DNA of 17,875 nucleotides from GCA-002282575 sp964646525 (GCA_964646525.1 CAZYER010000030.1:1-17875), one strand, 5' to 3'; shown: positions 1-7,905, numbered from the stretch's first letter. Translations and numbers: made by a program. The notes: generated by a model from the sequence alone, not told the origin.

Positions 1-1148
1 TGCTCATCAGTTAACACAATCGGATTGGTTTTCATGCTATTGCCACGCGCATTAGCAACCACTCTGGGAATATCAGACCCTTGCATACCAAACTGTGACA
101 AGCCAGGCAGACTAAAATTTTGATGCCATTGACGTAACTGTTCCACCAAGAGTAACTGTCCACTGGCATCAGAAAGGGTTGGATCATTCATCACCAATCG
201 ACCGACACGCGCATAACGTGTCAGTGCTTCGGAATCTGGTTGTTGCAGTTGTAACTGCTCAATATTCATCGCCGTGCATTCTGCCAGTAAAATACCGCAC
301 ACTGCACCATGCGGTGCTGGGAAGAAAGCCCCTAGCGGTGCTGCTAACCCATGTACTGCCCCTAAGCCAGCATGTGCCAACACAATCCCCGACATGAGTG
401 CGGCATAAGCCATGTCACAGGCTGCTTGCCCATCTTGTGGGTTGTTAAACCAGCGTGGTAAGGCAAGTAAGGCTTTTTCTAAGCCTGCCAGCGCCAGTCC
501 ATCGGTAAAGTTATTGGCTTTGCTCGACGTGTAGCCTTCAATCAATTGTGTAATCGCATCTAAGCCGTTAAAAGCAATTTGCTGCGCGGGCAAAGAAAGC
601 ATCCAATTAGGGTCAATCACCGCCCAACGAGGCATGAGGCTGTCATGACGAAAAGACTTTTTGAACCCCCCTTCGCCCGTTTGGCTGAGTACCGCATTTT
701 TCGTTGCTTCCGTTCCCGTCCCTGCTGTGGTCGGCATGGCAATAAAGGGCAAGGCTTCACCCTCATAAGGCAATTCAGGACCAACGCCCTCTAAATAATC
801 CATCACCGAACGCTGCACAGGCAATAATCCCGCCACCGCTTTAGCGGCATCTAAGGCACTACCGCCACCAATTGCGACGACAACATCAATGTGATGATCG
901 GCATGTTGCGCTACACAAGCATCGACCCACTGGGGTGAAGGTTCTGTTACAACACGCTCATGCCACAGGCTAAACCCTGCCTGCTGCCAATCGGCTAACA
1001 ATGCCTTAGCTTGAGGTTGTGCATCGAATGAATGAGCACCCGTAATCAGCAACACCCGTTTCCCATAAGATTGAATCAAAGGCGTCAATTGTGCGCTAAC
1101 CCCTTCACCAAATAATACTTGCGGTAAACGAGATAATTGCCAGTTCAT
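1..1148 (-). CDS. Iron-type alcohol dehydrogenase, C-terminus outside window
   Basis: An NAD(P)H-dependent dehydrogenase of the iron-containing alcohol dehydrogenase family; the substrate cannot be told from sequence. About 382 codons are present and the frame is still open at base 1. The nucleotide-binding motif GGGSALDAAKA and the family motif TAGTGTEATKNAV are clear. Numbered from the ATG at 1148, the metal-ligand positions known from FucO (D196, H200, H263, H277) correspond to D197, Q201, H266 and H280, so one of the four histidine/aspartate ligands is glutamine. The HxxxH after H266 is also broken (HGLAAP, A270). I believe a clade of this family carries these changes, so decay is not implied. 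The start has AAAGGA upstream at good spacing and lies 17 nt after the ygfA stop, which suggests co-transcription with ygfA. Family assignment is firm; substrate and metal are unknown. Confidence 0.9.
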   Translation of the reverse strand, partial: MNWQLSRLPQVLFGEGVSAQLTPLIQSYGKRVLLITGAHSFDAQPQAKALLADWQQAGFSLWHERVVTEPSPQWVDACVAQHADHHIDVVVAIGGGSALDAAKAVAGLLPVQRSVMDYLEGVGPELPYEGEALPFIAMPTTAGTGTEATKNAVLSQTGEGGFKKSFRHDSLMPRWAVIDPNWMLSLPAQQIAFNGLDAITQLIEGYTSSKANNFTDGLALAGLEKALLALPRWFNNPQDGQAACDMAYAALMSGIVLAHAGLGAVHGLAAPLGAFFPAPHGAVCGILLAECTAMNIEQLQLQQPDSEALTRYARVGRLVMNDPTLSDASGQLLLVEQLRQWHQNFSLPGLSQFGMQGSDIPRVVANARGNSMKTNPIVLTDE

Positions 1149-1165
1149 AAAGTTAGTTTCCTTTT

Positions 1166-1771
1166 CTAACGCGCATAAGGTCGCCAAACCGTCATACCTT
1201 GCTCAGTCACTAAAGCATCTAGCGGAATATCCCAAGGATCTACCAGCAAGCTTTCTACTTGCTGACAATGATGCGCCACACCAATAAGGTAAGGGCGCCG
1301 TGACGCTTGCGCAAGGCTTTTATCATAGTATCCTGCACCCATTCCCAGTCGATTGCCCTGCTTGTCCACCCCCACCAAGGGCATCAACACCACATCTAAG
1401 TCAGCAATACTGACAATCTGATCGCCGGTGGGTTCAGGAATACCTAACACATTGGCTTGCATTTCGGCTTGTTCTTGCCAAGGCAAGAAATCCAGTGTGA
1501 TATCTTGTTTTAAGCGTGGTAAATACAGCTGATGCTGTGCTTTGAGTGATTGCATAGTGGGCATTAAATCGACTTCACCATCAAAAGCGAGGGTAACACC
1601 AATCGATAAAGACGCAGAGTTCAAATAAGGCAAACTCAGCAAGCATTGCATCACCGCTTGGCTATGTTGAAATTGTTGCTCTAATGTAAGGCTTTTGCGC
1701 GCTTGGCGACACTGTGAACGGAGTTTTTTTTTGTCTAAATGAGTGAGTGTTGAAGGGGTGGCATAAGTCAT
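1166..1771 (-). CDS. ygfA: 5-formyltetrahydrofolate cyclo-ligase (YgfA)
   Basis: Cytoplasmic enzyme that converts 5-formyl-THF to 5,10-methenyl-THF using ATP, recycling a folate form that inhibits glycine and one-carbon enzymes. The 201-residue product has the family's basic N-terminal helix (DKKKLRSQCRQARKSL) and the signature LGMGAGYYDKSL near residue 145, which corresponds to the LGxGxGYYDR loop of the family. I chose the ATG at 1771 because AAAGGTG lies at good Shine-Dalgarno spacing before it; an in-frame GTG at 1780 overlaps that site and is less likely. The gene follows the 6S RNA gene on the same strand, exactly as in E. coli (zapA-ssrS-ygfA), so it may be expressed by readthrough from the 6S transcript. 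Confidence 0.95.
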   Translation of the reverse strand: MTYATPSTLTHLDKKKLRSQCRQARKSLTLEQQFQHSQAVMQCLLSLPYLNSASLSIGVTLAFDGEVDLMPTMQSLKAQHQLYLPRLKQDITLDFLPWQEQAEMQANVLGIPEPTGDQIVSIADLDVVLMPLVGVDKQGNRLGMGAGYYDKSLAQASRRPYLIGVAHHCQQVESLLVDPWDIPLDALVTEQGMTVWRPYAR

Positions 1772-1798
1772 GCAAAACACCTTTAAGCGTAGATTTTA

Positions 1799-1987
1799 AA
1801 AGACGTGAACCAACAACTGGTGTTGCGTATTGGTCCCTAAACCCTAAAGTTTAGGTGGTGGCTATAGCCATCAGCTAGGTATCTTGGACAAAGCAAGACG
1901 CACACCCCGATGGTAATTCGGCCCCAAAAGAAAGTTTATCGGCTCCGGGTACGTCAGCAATGCACCAAGCCGCCAGAACACGCCTTT
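1799..1987 (-). ncRNA. ssrS: 6S RNA
   Basis: 6S RNA binds sigma-70 RNA polymerase holoenzyme by mimicking an open promoter and dampens transcription in stationary phase. On the minus strand the segment carries CCCGGAGCCGATAA, close to the E. coli 6S sequence CCCUGAGCCGAUA. The ends pair: AAAGGCGTG (1987-1979) with CACGTCTTT (1807-1799), followed by a G-U-rich helix and then GGTG-CA-TTGC with GCAACACC. An apical stem GTCTTG/CAAGAT and a small hairpin TAGC-TGATG-GCTA on the 3' side of the bubble are also visible. The length of about 189 nt is close to the 184 nt of E. coli. Its place between zapA and ygfA is the conserved one. The ends are inferred from the closing helix and the -10 box, so they may be off by a few bases. 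Confidence 0.92.
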
Positions 1988-1993
1988 AACGCT

Positions 1994-1999
1994 ATTCTA
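1994..1999 (-). promoter_or_regulatory. -10 box of the 6S RNA promoter
   Basis: TAGAAT on the minus strand ends 6 nt before the inferred first base of 6S RNA (1987), the right distance for a sigma-70 start site. The hexamer 17 nt upstream (GTGCAT, 2022-2017) is a poor -35, so recognition of the -35 region would be weak. The box lies just after the zapA stop codon, so 6S RNA could come both from this promoter and from longer zapA transcripts. Confidence 0.6.
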
Positions 2000-2025
2000 G
2001 CGAAAACTCAGGGCAGATGCACCAA

Positions 2026-2319
2026 TTAATCGTCGCCTGCTTCCCCTTTTTGTTCCTCAAGCATACGCTGAACTTGGCGTAAATTGGCGGAAACTTCTGA
2101 TTCTAATGACTTTGTAAAACGATCGGCTTGCAACAGCTCATAACTTAAATTCAGGCTTAACATGAGTAAACGTGTTTCTAACGGCAAGCTGGAGCTACTT
2201 TTTTGCAACGCATCATTAACCGCCTGAGCCGCAATCAACAAATCGGGTGCATCGCTGGGCGCACAAGGAACCTGAAATTTTTTGCCTGCCAATGTCAAGG
2301 CGACGGTATTTTTTTGCAT
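2026..2319 (-). CDS. zapA: Cell division protein ZapA
   Basis: ZapA is a small cytoplasmic coiled-coil protein that crosslinks FtsZ protofilaments and stabilises the Z-ring. The 97-residue product starts MQKNTVALTLAGKKFQVPC, the beta-hairpin head of the family, followed by helices from about residue 25 and a C-terminal coiled coil (LESEVSANLRQVQRMLEEQK). The frame stays open up to 2385, but I prefer the ATG at 2319: it gives the usual family length, has AGGA 8 nt upstream, and the longer form would begin in the CCATGG that also starts ygfB on the other strand. It is the first gene of the zapA-6S-ygfA group and diverges from ygfB over 64 nt. Confidence 0.93.
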   Translation of the reverse strand: MQKNTVALTLAGKKFQVPCAPSDAPDLLIAAQAVNDALQKSSSSLPLETRLLMLSLNLSYELLQADRFTKSLESEVSANLRQVQRMLEEQKGEAGDD

Positions 2320-2342
2320 CCAATCATTCCTAGTGCGATAAT
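2314..2342 (+). promoter_or_regulatory. Possible extended -10 promoter for the ygfB operon
   Basis: TGCGATAAT at 2334-2342 is an extended -10 element (TGn plus GATAAT, 5 of 6 to consensus). TTGCAT lies 17 nt upstream and keeps only the TTG of a -35 consensus, which is acceptable when the -10 is extended. Transcription would start near 2349 and leave a leader of about 35 nt before ygfB. The -35 region overlaps the zapA start codon. Confidence 0.4.
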
Positions 2343-2383
2343 GTGAAGAATTTAACGACTTTCTTAAGGTAAAACGCAGCACC

Positions 2384-2923
2384 ATGGATTATGCACAAAT
2401 TGACTCAACATTAAAAGCCTCTTTACGTGAAGATGCTGCCTTCTTGCATGGCTTTTGGCATGGCTTAAATGCAGGTAACAATAGTTGGGATTTAAAAGCA
2501 TGGTTAGATGCCTTAGTAAAAGAGTTTGATATTAGCAGTATGCCTGCGCAATTATTAAAGGACTTTCAGCGTATTCACGATGTCAGTAGCGAGCAACTTG
2601 CCGAAGACCCATTGAGCATTACCTTATTATTACCCAGTGACGACGAGCCTTTAAAACACCGTGCCTATGCGTTACAGCAATTCTGTCAGGGCTATTTATA
2701 CGGCTTGGGATTGGGTAATCGTATTCAAAACTGGAAGACTTTGCCACAAGAATTTCGTGAGTGGATTGAAGATATTACGCATATTAGCCAGTTAGATGAA
2801 AGTAGTGTGGAAGAGTCCAATACCGATGAAAGTGACTTCACCGACCTGAGTGAATACGTTCGCTTAGCCGTTGGGCATATTGCCGAACACTTAGCGCCAG
2901 AAGTCAAACCAACGGTTCATTAA
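2384..2923 (+). CDS. ygfB: UPF0149 family protein YgfB
   Basis: The 179-residue acidic protein belongs to the UPF0149 (YgfB/YecA) family. The paired helical hallmarks are present: FLHGFWHGLNAGN near residue 20 and FCQGYLYGLGLGN near residue 103. The C-terminal part (about 135-155) is rich in Glu, Asp and Ser. The biochemical role of the family is poorly defined; in Pseudomonas aeruginosa YgfB has been connected with control of ampD and beta-lactam resistance. The gene lies 19 nt before pepP and diverges from zapA, the same arrangement as in E. coli, and it is probably the first gene of the ubiquinone operon. The Shine-Dalgarno is weak: AAGG lies rather far upstream of the ATG. Confidence 0.9.
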   Translation: MDYAQIDSTLKASLREDAAFLHGFWHGLNAGNNSWDLKAWLDALVKEFDISSMPAQLLKDFQRIHDVSSEQLAEDPLSITLLLPSDDEPLKHRAYALQQFCQGYLYGLGLGNRIQNWKTLPQEFREWIEDITHISQLDESSVEESNTDESDFTDLSEYVRLAVGHIAEHLAPEVKPTVH

Positions 2924-2942
2924 CCTGCTGGGTAATAACGAG

Positions 2943-4253
2943 ATGAATACCGCTGTTTTTCAACAACGTCGTCAAAAACTGATGCAAGCGATGACAGACA
3001 ATAGCCTTGCCTTGATTGCATCGGGCAAAGAATTGATTCGTAACCGCGATACCCACTACCCTTTCCGACCGCAGAGTGATTTTTATTTCCTCACCGGATT
3101 TAATGAACCCGATGCGGTATTGATGCTGTCCAAAACAAATGACGGTGATAAAACGCATCTTTGGTGCCGCGCTAAAGATAAAGAAAAAGAAATTTGGGAT
3201 GGTTATCGACTGGGAATTGATGCAGCGCCCGAAGTACTAGATCTAGACTCGGCAGCCGATGTAGTGCAACTAACCAATGATTTAGTCACCGCTTTAGCGG
3301 ATAAGTCGGTTGTCTATTTTAGCTTTGAACAGGGCGATGTGTGGCTGAACAGCGTGATGACGAGCATTCAACAATTAAAACATCGAGTGCGACATGGTGT
3401 TAGCGCCCCCGCCTCAATTCAAGACCTAGACCCTTTGCTCCACGAACAACGTCTTATTAAAGACGAAGCAGCACAGGCTGGACTGCGCAAAGCCGCCCAA
3501 GTTACGGTCGCTGGTCATTTGGCCGCCATGCAAGCGGCGAAAAACGCCCGTTACGAGTACCAAATTCAAGCGGAATTAGAAGCTACTTTCAAGCGCCACT
3601 CGGCTGAAACCAACGCCTTTAATAGTATTGTCGCATCAGGTGCTAATGCTTGTGTGCTGCATTACAACGAAAACAATGCTGCCTTAAACCATCAACACAT
3701 GGTATTAATTGATGCTGGTGCTGAGATAGATGGTTATGCGGGAGACTGTACCCATACTTTCCCTCTTAGCGGTCACTTTTCAGCCGAACAAGCTACTATT
3801 TACAACTTGGTGCTAGAAGCACAACAAGCGGCTCTGAAACTCATTCAGCCAGGTACGCCCTACGATGCGCCACATCAAGCGGCTGTTAGAGTGATTTGCC
3901 AAGGGCTAATTGATTTAGGGTTACTGCAAGACACGTTAGAAAACGCACTAGAAACAGGCAGTTATAAAGCCTTTTACATGCATCAAACGGGACATTGGCT
4001 GGGTAACGATGTGCATGATGTAGGGCAATATAAACTCAATGGTCAATGGCGACCCTTGATGTCTGCCATGGCGCTAACGGTTGAGCCAGGCATTTACATT
4101 AGCCCCGACAATCAGCAAGTAGATGCACGCTGGCGCGGTATCGGTGTGCGTATCGAAGATTCGGTGTTGGTCACAGAAACGGGTTATGAATGCTTAACGG
4201 CAGGCCTACCACGAAGTGTTGAGGAGATAGAAGCATGGATGCAACAACACTAA
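2943..4253 (+). CDS. pepP: Xaa-Pro aminopeptidase (aminopeptidase P)
   Basis: Cytoplasmic dimanganese peptidase of family M24B that removes an N-terminal residue preceding proline. At 436 residues it is close to the 441 of E. coli PepP. The N-terminal domain (about 1-170) includes the NRDTHYPFRPQSDFYFLTGF segment. The pita-bread domain follows with all five metal ligands visible: D257 (LIDAGAE), D268 (GDCTHTFPLSG), H351 (HQTGHWLG), E381 (VEPGIYI) and E405 (RIEDSVLV). These match D260, D271, H354, E383 and E406 of the E. coli enzyme. The 3' end overlaps ubiH by 19 nt, so the two are translationally coupled. Confidence 0.97.
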   Translation: MNTAVFQQRRQKLMQAMTDNSLALIASGKELIRNRDTHYPFRPQSDFYFLTGFNEPDAVLMLSKTNDGDKTHLWCRAKDKEKEIWDGYRLGIDAAPEVLDLDSAADVVQLTNDLVTALADKSVVYFSFEQGDVWLNSVMTSIQQLKHRVRHGVSAPASIQDLDPLLHEQRLIKDEAAQAGLRKAAQVTVAGHLAAMQAAKNARYEYQIQAELEATFKRHSAETNAFNSIVASGANACVLHYNENNAALNHQHMVLIDAGAEIDGYAGDCTHTFPLSGHFSAEQATIYNLVLEAQQAALKLIQPGTPYDAPHQAAVRVICQGLIDLGLLQDTLENALETGSYKAFYMHQTGHWLGNDVHDVGQYKLNGQWRPLMSAMALTVEPGIYISPDNQQVDARWRGIGVRIEDSVLVTETGYECLTAGLPRSVEEIEAWMQQH

Positions 4254-5416
4254 ATCAAGCTCACACCGCCCTGGTGGTCGGAGCAGGCCCTGTTGGTGCA
4301 CTCACTGCTTTGGGGCTATGGCAACAAGGATGGCAAGTAACGCTGCTGGAAAAAGAAGCACTGCCTGCTCACTGCCTACCCAGTAGTTACGATAATCGCC
4401 AATTAGCTTTGACACCGCAAAGCGTGGAATGGTTAACGCAGACCCTCAAACTTACCGACTTAACCACTAAGCTAACACCCATCACCCATATCCATACTTC
4501 GAGCAAAGGCCACTTGGGTTCCATGCTAATGACGGCTACCCAACAAGGCGTACCAGCCTTAGGTTATACCATTGCACAACGTGCCTTGGGTGAAGTCATT
4601 TTTGCGCAACTCAAGCAAACTCAAATTCAGTTCATTACTGGCGTGCAGCTAAATAGTCTGACACAAAAAAATGAACAAGTCGTTTTAACGGGAAGCGTGA
4701 GTGATGAACCCGTTCCACAAGAGTGGCAAGCCGACCGTCTTTTTGCTGCCGATGGCGCTCATTCTTGGATTCGAACACAACTCGCGATTAGTAGTGGAAC
4801 ACGACATTATCCGCATCAACTCATGACCTGTATCGGCACACTAAGCGAACCGCATCAGCAAGGTGCAGTAGAACGCTTTACCCCTTCTGGTCCAACTGCC
4901 ATGTTGCCCTTAGCTGATCCTTATCAGGTTAAACTGGTTTATTGTTACGACTTAACCGATATCGATCATGTCATCCATATGGATCATAATGCCTTGGTTG
5001 AACGCGTTAATGCGCAACTGGGTAAGGCACTGCCTAAGATAGCTGACCTCAGTGAGGTAACTCATTATCCACTGGTAGAAGTGAAACCCGAACGCATTCA
5101 ATCTGGGCGAGTATTATTAATCGGTAATGCCGCCCATACACAACACCCCGTAGCGGGACAAGGCTTAAATCTGGGTATTCGCGATGTGCAAGCTGTGGTC
5201 GCTTGGAGTCAAAATGCCGACGAACAGGCATGGTTTGAAATGGCTGATGCTCGGCTCAAAGACCATCGCCGAATTATGCGCGCCACGCATGGGCTCGTCA
5301 CGCTGTTTTCACATCCACAAGCCTTAGTGCGGAGTGTTGCCAGTGCAGGCTTAACCTTACTTAATGTCATAACACCACTAAAAAAGCGTATTACGCGCAT
5401 GGCAATGGGGTATTGA
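4235..5416 (+). CDS. ubiH: Ubiquinone biosynthesis hydroxylase UbiH
   Basis: FAD monooxygenase that hydroxylates a ring carbon (C6 in E. coli) during ubiquinone synthesis, probably within the soluble Ubi complex. The 393-residue product has the FAD-binding VVGAGPVGALTAL motif near residues 14-26 and the DG motif at D173-G174 (FAADGAHSWIR). It also has GNAAHTQHPVAGQGLNLG starting at G297, where the usual Asp of the GD motif is Asn. That Asn also occurs in E. coli UbiH and separates it here from the neighbouring paralogue. Length matches E. coli (392). AGGAGA lies at good spacing before the ATG, inside the end of pepP. The stop TGA overlaps the next start by one base. Confidence 0.95.
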   Translation: MDATTLNQAHTALVVGAGPVGALTALGLWQQGWQVTLLEKEALPAHCLPSSYDNRQLALTPQSVEWLTQTLKLTDLTTKLTPITHIHTSSKGHLGSMLMTATQQGVPALGYTIAQRALGEVIFAQLKQTQIQFITGVQLNSLTQKNEQVVLTGSVSDEPVPQEWQADRLFAADGAHSWIRTQLAISSGTRHYPHQLMTCIGTLSEPHQQGAVERFTPSGPTAMLPLADPYQVKLVYCYDLTDIDHVIHMDHNALVERVNAQLGKALPKIADLSEVTHYPLVEVKPERIQSGRVLLIGNAAHTQHPVAGQGLNLGIRDVQAVVAWSQNADEQAWFEMADARLKDHRRIMRATHGLVTLFSHPQALVRSVASAGLTLLNVITPLKKRITRMAMGY

Positions 5417-6627
5417 TGGTGAACAACGCACAATCAGAACCGATTCTCATTATTGGAGGTGGCATGGTTGGTGCCAGTGCTGCTCTGGCGCTCTGTCAAA
5501 TCGGCCTGCCTGTCACCTTAGTTGAAGCGAATCCTGTCGAGGAGTGTCTAGACAATCAATTCCCCTACCGTTTAAGGGTCAGTGCCATTCAACGCAGTAG
5601 TGAACAACTGCTCAAAAACTTGGGCGTCTGGCCAGAAATTGAGGCACGTCGTTTACTGCCGTTTAATCAAATGCACATTCAAGATGAAAAAGGCTTTCAT
5701 ACCCTGCTCGATGCGCAAGACTTACATGAACCAAATTTGGGCTATTTAATCGAAAATGATGTCATTACTGCCGCCATTTGGTCAGTGTTAAAACAACAGC
5801 CATTGTGTCAAATAGAACAAGCAACGCCGACAGCGGCGACTCAAGAAGCCAATGGTCATTGGCGCGTAACACTATCTAACAGACACATGATACGCACGCC
5901 TCTGCTCATTGGTGCAGATGGCGCTAATAGCCAAATTCGCCGCTGGTTAGGGTTTGAACAACGTATTCGTGACTATCATCAGCATTGTATTGTCGGCACA
6001 GTAACCAGCGAACGAGATCACCAGCGTACTTGCTGGCAACACTATCGTAACGAAGGTCCTTTTGCCTTATTACCCTTGGCAGAAAAAACCTGTTCTATCG
6101 CTTGGTACGTCCCTTCTAACGAAGTCGAACACACACTTTCACTAAATGCTGAGCAACAAAGCCAAGCCATGACACAGGCTTCGGCACTCATGCTCGGTCA
6201 ATTAACACCAGTCGGACAGCTGGCAGCCTTTGCGCTCGTTAAACGACAAACTGAACACTATATCGGTCAGAATGCGGTATTGATGGGTGACGCAGCGCAT
6301 ACCGTTCATCCTCAAGCAGGGCAAGGTGTCAACTTGGGATTTTTAGATGTGATTGCCTTGCAATCGACACTAAAAGATGCACTTGCTCACTGCCAACCCA
6401 TTGGTGATGAACGTGTGTTAAGACATTATGAGCGCGCTCGTTTGCACGACGCCAGCTTAGTGCAAGCGAGTATGGATAGTTTCAATTGGCTATTTTCCAA
6501 CCATCCTATCCCAAGCGGATTAAGACGCTTAGCACAACCCTTAACGCAACTTCCAACCATGAATGCCTTGCTGTCTGCACAAGGACTTTACGGTCGCTTA
6601 ACTGGGCTTAAGGTGATGAAAAGATGA
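5416..6627 (+). CDS. ubiI: Ubiquinone hydroxylase, UbiI/VisC type
   Basis: Second FAD monooxygenase of the UbiH/UbiF/UbiI/COQ6 family. Motifs are IIGGGMVGASAAL near the N-terminus, D168 in GADGANSQIRR, and G291-D292 in GDAAHTVHPQAGQGVNLGF. Unlike UbiH it keeps the Asp of the GD motif. Position directly after ubiH matches E. coli ubiI (visC), which hydroxylates ring C5; regiospecificity cannot be read from sequence, and some relatives act on more than one carbon, so a UbiF-like or broad role is possible. An in-frame TTG at 5413 is also possible, but the ATG at 5416, overlapping the ubiH TGA, is more likely. The end overlaps the channel gene by 4 nt (ATGA). Confidence 0.88.
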   Translation: MVNNAQSEPILIIGGGMVGASAALALCQIGLPVTLVEANPVEECLDNQFPYRLRVSAIQRSSEQLLKNLGVWPEIEARRLLPFNQMHIQDEKGFHTLLDAQDLHEPNLGYLIENDVITAAIWSVLKQQPLCQIEQATPTAATQEANGHWRVTLSNRHMIRTPLLIGADGANSQIRRWLGFEQRIRDYHQHCIVGTVTSERDHQRTCWQHYRNEGPFALLPLAEKTCSIAWYVPSNEVEHTLSLNAEQQSQAMTQASALMLGQLTPVGQLAAFALVKRQTEHYIGQNAVLMGDAAHTVHPQAGQGVNLGFLDVIALQSTLKDALAHCQPIGDERVLRHYERARLHDASLVQASMDSFNWLFSNHPIPSGLRRLAQPLTQLPTMNALLSAQGLYGRLTGLKVMKR

Positions 6628-7538
6628 GCAAACCGCGCCCAATGATTTTCCACAAAATTGGCTTATCGGGTATTGCTCAAGACGAAAACCCATTAGCCAT
6701 TAAATTAAGTGGTATTTTTAACATTATTGTCGCCGCTTTTATTTTACTTGTGCCCATCATGTGGTTGGTCGACCAATTGCCTGAATTTAAAATCGTTGAT
6801 GATTGGATGCTCCTAGCCAGCTGGCTGATTTGGATTGTGCTCATTGTTGAAATGGCGATTATGCTGATTATGGTTCAAAACCCTTGGCATTATCTCAAAA
6901 CCAATTGGCTTAACATGCCGATTATTCTACTCACATTTCCGCTAATTCTTAGCAGCATCCCCTACGCCATTATTTTGCGTGTTGTGCAATTTATGGTTTT
7001 CGCACGTTATCTCACTGAAATGCATCGAGGTTTACAACGTCTGTTTAAAGTCAGTCAATTGGGTGCAATTGTATTGGCGTTTGTCATTATTGTGATATTG
7101 AGCGGTATTGTCATCCATAGTATTGATCCTTCCGTACACAATTTGGAAGAAGGTTTATGGTGGTCGCTAGCAACCATGGCAACTGTCGGCTATGGTGATA
7201 TCGTACCTAGCAGTACAGAAGGACGTATTTTTGGTGCGCTGATTATTGTTATGGGTACTGTCTTCTTCTCGTTATTAACAGCGCAACTAGCCGCTTATAT
7301 GGTGGGTGAAGATGAAATCGAAAGAGACAAAGAGCTACTGCAAACACTTAAAGAAAATCAGAAAACACTATCAGCACTGCAAATTCAAAACGAAAAGCGC
7401 GATAATGCCCAGCTAGAGGCGCTCATTATAGAATTAAGCCAACGCTTAGAGCGCATTGAGCAACAGCTTGCACAACCCACATCAATAAATCAACCCATTT
7501 CACTAACAGCGGAGCACCTACATGAACCATCCAAATAA
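6624..7538 (+). CDS. Potassium channel-like membrane protein
   Basis: The 304-residue protein has the potassium selectivity filter TVGYGD at 187-192, after a pore helix (EEGLWWSLATMA). Hydrophobic segments at about 29-50, 61-84, 96-112, 113-128, 145-168 and 200-226 suggest a six-helix, Kv-like layout. The fourth segment (ILRVVQFMVFARYLTEMHRGLQR) has only a few, irregularly spaced arginines, so classical voltage sensing is doubtful. After the last helix comes a predicted coiled coil (about 232-284, rich in Glu, Lys, Gln and Leu) that may help tetramer assembly. No RCK or cyclic-nucleotide-binding domain is present. The start overlaps ubiI by 4 nt and the end overlaps gcvH by 17 nt, so it is embedded in the operon where E. 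coli has gcvT. The family is clear from the filter; gating and role are unknown. Confidence 0.88.
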   Translation: MSKPRPMIFHKIGLSGIAQDENPLAIKLSGIFNIIVAAFILLVPIMWLVDQLPEFKIVDDWMLLASWLIWIVLIVEMAIMLIMVQNPWHYLKTNWLNMPIILLTFPLILSSIPYAIILRVVQFMVFARYLTEMHRGLQRLFKVSQLGAIVLAFVIIVILSGIVIHSIDPSVHNLEEGLWWSLATMATVGYGDIVPSSTEGRIFGALIIVMGTVFFSLLTAQLAAYMVGEDEIERDKELLQTLKENQKTLSALQIQNEKRDNAQLEALIIELSQRLERIEQQLAQPTSINQPISLTAEHLHEPSK

Positions 7539-7905
7539 TCGTCGTTATGCCAATACGCATGAATGGATTATTGCTACGGAGCAAGACGGAATCTATACCG
7601 TTGGCATTAGTGATTATGCTCAACAAGCATTAGGTGATGTCGTTCATGCTAGCTTACCCAGCGTCGGAAGTCAGGTCACGGCAGAGCAAGCTTGTTGCGT
7701 ATTAGAATCGGTTAAAGCCGCCTCAGACGTTCATGCGCCCGTCGATGGAGTTATTGTTGCCATTAATGAAAAGCTAGACGCAACCCCTGAATTAATCAAT
7801 GACGAACCCTACAGTGATGGTTGGCTGTTTCAAATTAAAGCGTCTAATAGAGCACAATTAGATGGCTTAATGAGCGCTAGTGATTACGAAAGCAAGTTAG
7901 ATTAG
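7522..7905 (+). CDS. gcvH: Glycine cleavage system H protein
   Basis: Lipoyl carrier that shuttles the aminomethyl group between the P, T and L proteins of the glycine cleavage system. The 127-residue product shows RRYANTHEWI at the N-terminus, VGISDYAQQALGDVV, and the lipoylation site ESVKAASD with K65 (K64 in E. coli). The C-terminal NDEPYSDGWLFQIK is typical. A GGAG lies 8 nt before the ATG. The first codons overlap the channel gene. Neither gcvT nor gcvP is in the window; the partners must be encoded elsewhere, or the protein serves as a lipoyl donor or carrier in another role. Confidence 0.96.
   Translation: MNHPNNRRYANTHEWIIATEQDGIYTVGISDYAQQALGDVVHASLPSVGSQVTAEQACCVLESVKAASDVHAPVDGVIVAINEKLDATPELINDEPYSDGWLFQIKASNRAQLDGLMSASDYESKLD

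Noticed and set aside
1..1148. Alcohol dehydrogenase as a pseudogene because of the changed metal ligand
   Set aside because: The frame is uninterrupted over 382 codons and all other motifs are intact, which fits a variant clade better than decay.
2320..2385. Extended 119-residue form of ZapA starting at 2385
   Set aside because: The extra 22 residues have no family character, the start codon is the complement of the ygfB start (CCATGG), and the ATG at 2319 has a good Shine-Dalgarno.
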